From a bacterium (GTDB taxonomy: Bacteria; AUK180): a stretch of 10,193 nt of DNA. Position 1 is the stretch's first letter; every line of letters starts with the position of its first letter. A program made the position numbers and the translations under genes. The stretch covers positions 1-10,193 of the forward strand of contig JAUXGM010000081.1 in NCBI GenBank assembly GCA_030622125.1, written 5' to 3'. Of this stretch, positions 6,373 to 10,193 are shown one piece after another. The notes under the pieces were generated by a model. The model was given only the letters and a program-made list of their open reading frames with translations. It searched no databases and was not told the DNA's origin.

Positions 6373-7289
6373 AAGATAGGGTATTGATTGCCGGGAGCAA
6401 TGGATTTGTTGGTAGATATTTAAAAAGAGAATTTAATGAAGATGATAATATATTTTACACAGATGTTATTAAAAAAGATGATGACAATTATATTGCCTGT
6501 GATATTACAAAATCCGAACAGGTTGATGATTGCATTCAAAGAGTTAAGCCCGATGTAATTCTCTATCTTACATCTCAAAGTTCTGTCAAAAGATCATTTG
6601 AAAATCCTTTGAAAACATTCAATATAAATGTTGAAGGATTGATCAATACCTTAGAAGCGATTAAAAAGTGGAATATTCATCCTTATTTTATCTTCATTTC
6701 GACAATTGAGGTCTATAAAAAATCAAATGCAAAGATAAATGAAAGAACTCCATATCTATGTGAAAACCCTTATGCAATTTCAAAGGCAACAGGAGAATAT
6801 CTTATAAACCTTTATAAAAAATTAAAGATCATTGATGGAATAATAGTTCAACCGGTTGCACATATCGGACCCGGTCAATCCAAGGAGTTCTCTATATCAA
6901 GTTTCGCCTATCAGCTCGCACAATTGGAAAAAGATGATAAAAATGAACTTTTTGTAGGTAATCTTGATATTGTACGGGACATTGTGGATGTCCGTGATGT
7001 TGTAAAATTCTATAAATTTCTTGTAACAAACCAGCCGAAAGAATTTAAAAAGATCATTCTTGCTTCCGGCAAGGAATACAATTATCAAAATATTATTGAA
7101 CAATTGATCTCGTTATCTAAAAGAAAAAATATTAAGACGGTTACGGATAAAAAAAGATTAAGGACAATTGATATAAAATACCTTGTAGCAAGCCCCGCAT
7201 ATACTATGTCAAAATTAGGATGGCGTCCTGAAATTCCTATTGAAAAAACACTTTCGGATATATTAAATTATTGGAGAGAACATATTTGA
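6369..7289 (+). CDS. Nucleotide-sugar SDR, GDP-4-keto-6-deoxymannose reductase-like
   Basis: This 306-residue extended short-chain dehydrogenase has the NAD(P)-binding GSNGFVG (9-15) in a Rossmann fold, and the catalytic set S111/T112 (STIEVY), Y135 and K139 (YAISK). The C-terminal half resembles Rmd, the GDP-6-deoxy-4-keto-D-mannose reductase that makes GDP-D-rhamnose. HIGPGQ (165-170) is followed by SSFAYQLAQLE, VGNLDIVRDIVDVRDVV and a final LGWRPEIPIEKTL-DILNYWRE, all in the Rmd order. No GDP-mannose 4,6-dehydratase, which would supply the substrate, lies in the window, so another 4-keto or UDP-sugar substrate is possible. The start ATG overlaps the cyclase stop (ATGA, 6369-6372), and its stop overlaps the next start (TTGA). 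Being tightly coupled to a UDP-GlcNAc epimerase suggests a role in making an activated sugar for a surface polymer. Confidence 0.82.
   Translation: MKDRVLIAGSNGFVGRYLKREFNEDDNIFYTDVIKKDDDNYIACDITKSEQVDDCIQRVKPDVILYLTSQSSVKRSFENPLKTFNINVEGLINTLEAIKKWNIHPYFIFISTIEVYKKSNAKINERTPYLCENPYAISKATGEYLINLYKKLKIIDGIIVQPVAHIGPGQSKEFSISSFAYQLAQLEKDDKNELFVGNLDIVRDIVDVRDVVKFYKFLVTNQPKEFKKIILASGKEYNYQNIIEQLISLSKRKNIKTVTDKKRLRTIDIKYLVASPAYTMSKLGWRPEIPIEKTLSDILNYWREHI
7273..7288 (+). promoter_or_regulatory. Ribosome site deciding a TTG start inside the previous gene
   Basis: GGAGAG (7273-7278) sits seven bases before TTG 7286-7288, which shares bases with the TGA stop (7287-7289) of the reductase gene. This supports termination-reinitiation and argues against the upstream TTG at 7271, which would add five residues not expected in the family. 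Confidence 0.7.
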
Positions 7290-8356
7290 AAGATATTGTC
7301 GTATTTATCGGGACCCGCCCGGATACATTAAAACTCATTCCGATTATTAGCATTCTGAAAAAAAATAATGTTTCATTTGACATTATTGCAACAGGTCAAC
7401 ATATATCCCTTTTGAAAAAGGTCTTAAATGAATTCGAGATTTTTCCAGATGACTATTTTATGATTAAAAGGGAAAATCTTTTGGATTTTTCCGGAAAGTT
7501 ATTTATAAGATTAAAGAATCATTTTAGTGAGAATTCTTATAAACTTGCAATCGTTCAAGGGGATACAACAACATCCGCAATTTGCGGACTTGCATCATTC
7601 TATTCCGGCATCAAGGTGATCCACATTGAAGCAGGTCTTAGAAGCGGAGATATACATAACCCGTTTCCGGAAGAGGTGAACCGTAAGATCATTGCTCAAA
7701 TTGCAGATATTCACTTTGCTCCAACTCAAAAAAACAGAAGAAATCTAATAAAAGAGGGCGTGTCAGGTGAAAATATTATTGTAGTCGGCAATACAATAAT
7801 TGATCTTGCCTCTGATATTTCCAAAGATTTTGAAGAAAAAGAAAAATATATCTTTATTACATTACACAGAAGAGAAAGCTGGGGTAAAAAGATCGAGCAG
7901 ATGTGTTATGCTATTAAGGAATTAAGTAATATCTATTGTAATTACAATTTTATTTTTCCGATCCATCCGAATCCTATTGTAAAAAACGGGATCAAGAGGA
8001 TACTGGGAAAGAGCAAGGTAAAATTATTCGGACCCTTTTCATATAAAAAAACAATAAAATATCTCAAAGAAAGTAAACTTATATTAACGGATTCAGGTGG
8101 TATTCAGGAGGAGGCATCTTTTTTTGGAAAACCGATCGTGGTATTGCGAGAAAAAACGGAAAGACAGGAATTGGTAGAAAAAGGTATTGCAGTATTGGCT
8201 GGATCTAAAAAAACGGAAATCATTAGAATTACAAGAAATATTCTTGACAATCCATCGGTATATTCAAATATGAATAAAAAAATAACGGTTTACGGTAATG
8301 GAAATTCCGCAAAAAAAATATTTGAGGTATTAAAAAGGCAATTTTGTGTTAAATAA
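7286..8356 (+). CDS. wecB: UDP-N-acetylglucosamine 2-epimerase (non-hydrolysing)
   Basis: It converts UDP-GlcNAc to UDP-ManNAc, a precursor of surface polysaccharides. I place the start at TTG 7286, not the in-frame TTG 7271. It has GGAGAG at 7273-7278 seven bases upstream, overlaps the preceding stop as TTGA, and gives the family's N-terminus (MKDIVVFIGTRPDTLK). From there the protein is 356 residues, close to E. coli WecB. Key residues are kept: R11 and K16 (GTRP-xx-LK), D93 (QGDTTT), E115 (HIEAGLRSG), E129 (PFPEEVNR), H194 (TLHRRES), HPNP, and the DSGGIQEEA signature near the C-terminus. TRPD instead of the usual TRPE is a mild change. It is a GT-B-fold cytoplasmic enzyme. Coupled to the reductase upstream and overlapping the transporter gene downstream by 11 bases, it likely belongs to the same glycan pathway. 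Confidence 0.93.
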   Translation: MKDIVVFIGTRPDTLKLIPIISILKKNNVSFDIIATGQHISLLKKVLNEFEIFPDDYFMIKRENLLDFSGKLFIRLKNHFSENSYKLAIVQGDTTTSAICGLASFYSGIKVIHIEAGLRSGDIHNPFPEEVNRKIIAQIADIHFAPTQKNRRNLIKEGVSGENIIVVGNTIIDLASDISKDFEEKEKYIFITLHRRESWGKKIEQMCYAIKELSNIYCNYNFIFPIHPNPIVKNGIKRILGKSKVKLFGPFSYKKTIKYLKESKLILTDSGGIQEEASFFGKPIVVLREKTERQELVEKGIAVLAGSKKTEIIRITRNILDNPSVYSNMNKKITVYGNGNSAKKIFEVLKRQFCVK

Positions 8357-9569
8357 GATCAGGGAAGAGGTAAGTGAATACTTAGAACATTTAAGATTAT
8401 TCAGCAAGAATATTAAACTTTTTCTTTTCGGGATTTTTTTTATTGGTCTTGGATTTTCCATATTTAATCTACTTTTCAATCTTTATTTAAAGGAATTAGG
8501 ATTTGGAGAGGGATTTATCGGCGAGGTGCTTTCCGCTAGTTCGCTTGGCGGTGCAATACTTGCGATACCACTTGCATTGATCCTCCCGAGAATAAAAATA
8601 AAAAGGATCATAATTATAATGCCTCTGCTTTTCTTTGCCGCTTTGATCACTCAAACCTATTTTACACAATGTTCAATAATACTTATCTCTTCCTTTTTTA
8701 AGGGTTTGGTCTTCTCTGCTTATATTATTATCGGCGGTCCTTTTTATATGAGAAATTCCTCTCCAAAAGAGCGAACACATATTTTTGCCGTTTCTTCGGC
8801 ACTTGGACTTGCGTCGGGATTTATCGGAAATATTGTTAGCGGCTTTATATATAAATTATCAGGGGGCTTTTTTTCAGAACCGGTATATCAATATCGATTT
8901 ACCCTATCATCGGGGGCGTTTCTTTCCCTTCTTGCAATATTCTTTTTTTTATTTCTTAATACAACAAACCTGAGTGTTGCTCATCACAAAAAAATAATTG
9001 TATCCGATTTTCCTTTGAAGTTTTTGTTAAAGGTCGGCTTATGCCAATTGATCATAGGACTTGGTGCCGGTATGCTCATTCCATTTTTGAATCTTTTTTT
9101 TAAAGGGGTTTGGCACATAGTTCCATCAAAATTAGGCATCTTATTTGCTGTTTCTCAGGGATTTATGTTTGTTGGAATTATTCTCGCCCCTGTCTTGAAA
9201 AAATATGTCGGAATGGTAAAAGCGGTGGTTATTACCCAACTTATTTCTATCCCCTTTATGTTCTTACTGGGCTACTCTAAGATCTATTGGCTTGTAGTTA
9301 TTGCATTTTTTTTAAGGGCAACATTTATGAATATATCTCAACCGTTGATAGTTAATTTTATAATGGAAAATGTTAAAGAAAGATTTCAATTTATAGCCGG
9401 TGCAATAACCGCTTCCGCCTGGACGGGTGCCTGGGTGATCTCATCATTCTTCGGTGGAAGAATAATAGAGAATTACGGGTTTAAATGGGTTTTTTTGATT
9501 GCGATCTGTCTCTATTTACTTTCATCTGCCCTTTATTACTTTTTCTTTGCGAAATGTGATAAAAAGTAA
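8346..9569 (+). CDS. Major facilitator superfamily transporter, 12 helices
   Basis: The 407-residue product is hydrophobic throughout, with about twelve membrane segments in two halves. Helices 1-6 occupy about residues 22-206, a polar loop with HHKK (213-216) sits in the middle, and helices 7-12 occupy about 225-402. After helix 2 the segment PRIKIKR (81-87) resembles the short basic cytoplasmic loop of MFS proteins. SQPLIVNFIMENVKERFQF (331-349) near helix 10/11 is typical of one broad bacterial and archaeal MFS group whose substrates are unknown. The start is GTG 8346, with AAAAGG (8333-8338) about seven bases upstream, and it overlaps the epimerase gene by 11 bases. A role in moving a sugar, nucleotide product or drug is possible. 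The operon setting hints at the glycan or nucleotide pathway but does not prove it. It is the last gene of the operon. Confidence 0.88.
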   Translation: MLNKIREEVSEYLEHLRLFSKNIKLFLFGIFFIGLGFSIFNLLFNLYLKELGFGEGFIGEVLSASSLGGAILAIPLALILPRIKIKRIIIIMPLLFFAALITQTYFTQCSIILISSFFKGLVFSAYIIIGGPFYMRNSSPKERTHIFAVSSALGLASGFIGNIVSGFIYKLSGGFFSEPVYQYRFTLSSGAFLSLLAIFFFLFLNTTNLSVAHHKKIIVSDFPLKFLLKVGLCQLIIGLGAGMLIPFLNLFFKGVWHIVPSKLGILFAVSQGFMFVGIILAPVLKKYVGMVKAVVITQLISIPFMFLLGYSKIYWLVVIAFFLRATFMNISQPLIVNFIMENVKERFQFIAGAITASAWTGAWVISSFFGGRIIENYGFKWVFLIAICLYLLSSALYYFFFAKCDKK

Positions 9570-9586
9570 ATAGTAAATGGCAAAAG

Positions 9587-9614
9587 CCGTAGGGGTAGAC
9601 CCGTGTGTCTACCC
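9587..9614. repeat. Extragenic palindrome A (CCGTAGGGGT type)
   Basis: CCGTAGGGGT leads into the hairpin GGGTAGAC (9593-9600), a 6-base loop, and GTCTACCC (9607-9614). It shares its first ten bases with palindrome B at 9648. It begins 17 bases after the transporter stop and may form the 3' end of the operon transcript. Confidence 0.8.
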
Positions 9615-9647
9615 GTTGAGAGGTTAATAGGTTGAAAGGAAAAAAAA

Positions 9648-9673
9648 CCGTAGGGGTCGTTCGTGAACGACCC
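9648..9673. repeat. Extragenic palindrome B (CCGTAGGGGT type)
   Basis: The same CCGTAGGGGT lead is followed by a 9-bp stem with a 2-base loop: GGGTCGTTC (9654-9662), GT, GAACGACCC (9665-9673). The stem sequence differs from palindrome A while the lead is identical, as expected for members of a dispersed repeat family. Confidence 0.85.
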
Positions 9674-9680
9674 ATTTAGA

Positions 9681-9694
9681 GTTTGGGGTTTGGG
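9681..9694 (+). repeat. Two tandem heptamers GTTTGGG
   Basis: GTTTGGG occurs at 9681-9687 and 9688-9694, followed by GTTAATA. It is short, but has the same 7-base period as the arrays at 9753 and after 10003. Confidence 0.7.
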
Positions 9695-9752
9695 GTTAAT
9701 AAGAAAAACAATGTTAAACTCCGTTACCAACAAAAGAGGGACATTACCGAAT

Positions 9753-9787
9753 ACAATTGACAATGGACAATGGACAATTGACAATGA
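9753..9787 (+). repeat. Five tandem heptamers ACAAT(T/G)G
   Basis: Five 7-base units run head to tail: ACAATTG, ACAATGG, ACAATGG, ACAATTG, ACAATGA. This is a degenerate short tandem array with no coding sense. Confidence 0.9.
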
Positions 9788-9819
9788 AAAAAAGACAAAT
9801 ACAAACTCAGAAAACAGGC

Positions 9820-9870
9820 GGGACGTACCTTCCCGTATCAGATACGGGATAAACTCCGAAGGTGCGTCCC
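9820..9870. repeat. Nested 51-bp hairpin element
   Basis: Outer arms GGGACGTACCTT (9820-9831) and AAGGTGCGTCCC (9859-9870) pair over 12 bases with one G-T wobble. Inside sits a perfect inner hairpin TCCCGTATC (9831-9839), A, GATACGGGA (9841-9849), which shares one base with the outer arm. Related arms recur at 9882 and 9985. Confidence 0.85.
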
Positions 9871-9881
9871 AAGAAAGTTGA

Positions 9882-9995
9882 GGTGTGTCCCGGATTCTTC
9901 CTTAGATAACGATAGACTATCCGAGAACAATATAGACAAGGGAAATAGAATCAAAAGTTCAAAAGAAAATGCACCGAAAACGGGCGGGACACACC
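9882..9995. repeat. 11-bp inverted repeat GGTGTGTCCCG / CGGGACACACC
   Basis: GGTGTGTCCCG (9882-9892) and CGGGACACACC (9985-9995) are exact reverse complements about 92 bases apart. Both resemble the outer arms of the nested hairpin at 9820-9870 (GGTGCGTCCC and GGCGGGACGTACC), so this may be a second, looser member of the same element. Confidence 0.7.
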
Positions 9996-10000
9996 GAAAA

Positions 10001-10193
10001 CAGTTGAGAGTTGAGAATTGAGAGTTAGAAAAACAGTATTCAGTACTAAGTACTAAGTATAAAGTGAAAAGAAAAAGAAATGGAATAACCACAGAGCACT
10101 AAAAGCAGTTGAGAATTGAGAGTTGAGAGTTAGAAAAACAGTATTCAGTACTAAGTACTAAGTATAAAGTGAAAAGAAAAAGAAATGGAATAA
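10001..10193 (+). repeat. 105-bp tandem duplication, running off the window
   Basis: Bases 10001-10088 match 10106-10193 with two differences, and 10018-10088 match 10123-10193 exactly over 71 bases, so the period is 105 bases. Each copy starts with heptamers of (G/A)TTGAGA and continues with heptamers of the AGTACTA type, then a purine-rich stretch ending GGAATAA. The last visible base is still inside copy 2, so more copies may follow. Confidence 0.92.

Larger units (their letters stand above)
9570..10193. other. 624-bp non-coding, repeat-rich tail
   Basis: No open frame here has a ribosome site and protein-like composition. The few frames present just read through repeats. The stretch holds two related palindromes, a nested hairpin, short tandem arrays with a 7-bp period and a 105-bp tandem duplication that reaches the window end. 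No intrinsic terminator with a T-tract was found right after the transporter gene. Confidence 0.8.

Noticed and set aside
8785-8973. 62-codon open frame on the + strand inside the transporter gene
   Set aside because: It is an alternate frame of a clear membrane-transporter gene, without a separate start signal.
9663-9881. 72-codon open frame on the + strand in the tail
   Set aside because: It starts inside palindrome B and reads through tandem repeats and the nested hairpin. It has no ribosome site and its composition is not protein-like.
9838-10092. 84-codon open frame on the - strand in the tail
   Set aside because: It covers hairpin arms and part of the 105-bp duplication. It is a by-product of repeats that lack stops, with no initiation signal.
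10001-10193. CRISPR array
   Set aside because: The unit is a 105-bp near-identical tandem copy with no unique spacers and no cas genes in the window.

Overview
The window looks like a chromosomal segment of a low-GC, Gram-negative-type bacterium. The periplasm-directed nucleotidase and the nucleotide-sugar genes point to an outer surface that gets decorated. All genes found are on the + strand, starts have AGGAG/GGAG-like ribosome sites, and two promoters match the sigma70 consensus exactly. The long non-coding tail of degenerate short tandem repeats and palindromes is of a kind common in genomes of uncultured anaerobic candidate phyla (Cloacimonadota- or WOR-3-like). That placement is a low-confidence inference from style, not from a marker gene.

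Region 1 (1-2843) is very AT-rich and accessory in character. It holds the 3' end of an unrecognised gene, then an unrecognised three-helix membrane protein gene flanked by two exact 38-bp direct repeats, then a two-gene AbiE-type toxin-antitoxin system. Each 38-bp repeat could encode the same peptide start (MKARQTIIKLF), so they look like 5' ends of paralogous genes. One may be disrupted by a frameshift in a run of eight A's. The other is cut off just before the abiE promoter. The abiE pair has a perfect TTGACA-N17-TATAAT promoter whose start region is covered by a perfect 9-bp inverted repeat, which fits autorepression by the AbiEi antitoxin.

A 208-bp spacer (2844-3051) carries an 8-bp-stem hairpin, a perfect 32-bp palindrome and a second consensus sigma70 promoter.

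Region 2 (3052-9569) is a compact five-gene operon of more ordinary composition: an exported UshA-type 5'-nucleotidase; an FHA-GAF-class III nucleotide cyclase with a complete active site; a GDP-4-keto-6-deoxymannose-reductase-like sugar dehydrogenase; a non-hydrolysing UDP-GlcNAc 2-epimerase; and a 12-helix MFS transporter. After a 12-nt gap, the last four genes overlap by 4, 4 and 11 nt, so they are probably translationally coupled. As a unit they join nucleotide-sugar synthesis for a surface glycan, a transporter, periplasmic nucleotide/nucleotide-sugar hydrolysis and a sensory cAMP-producing enzyme. The functional link is inferred from the arrangement only.

Region 3 (9570-10193) has no credible gene. 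It is a mosaic of extragenic palindromes, several short tandem arrays that all have a 7-bp period, and a 105-bp tandem duplication that runs off the window end. It resembles a hot spot for non-autonomous repeats.
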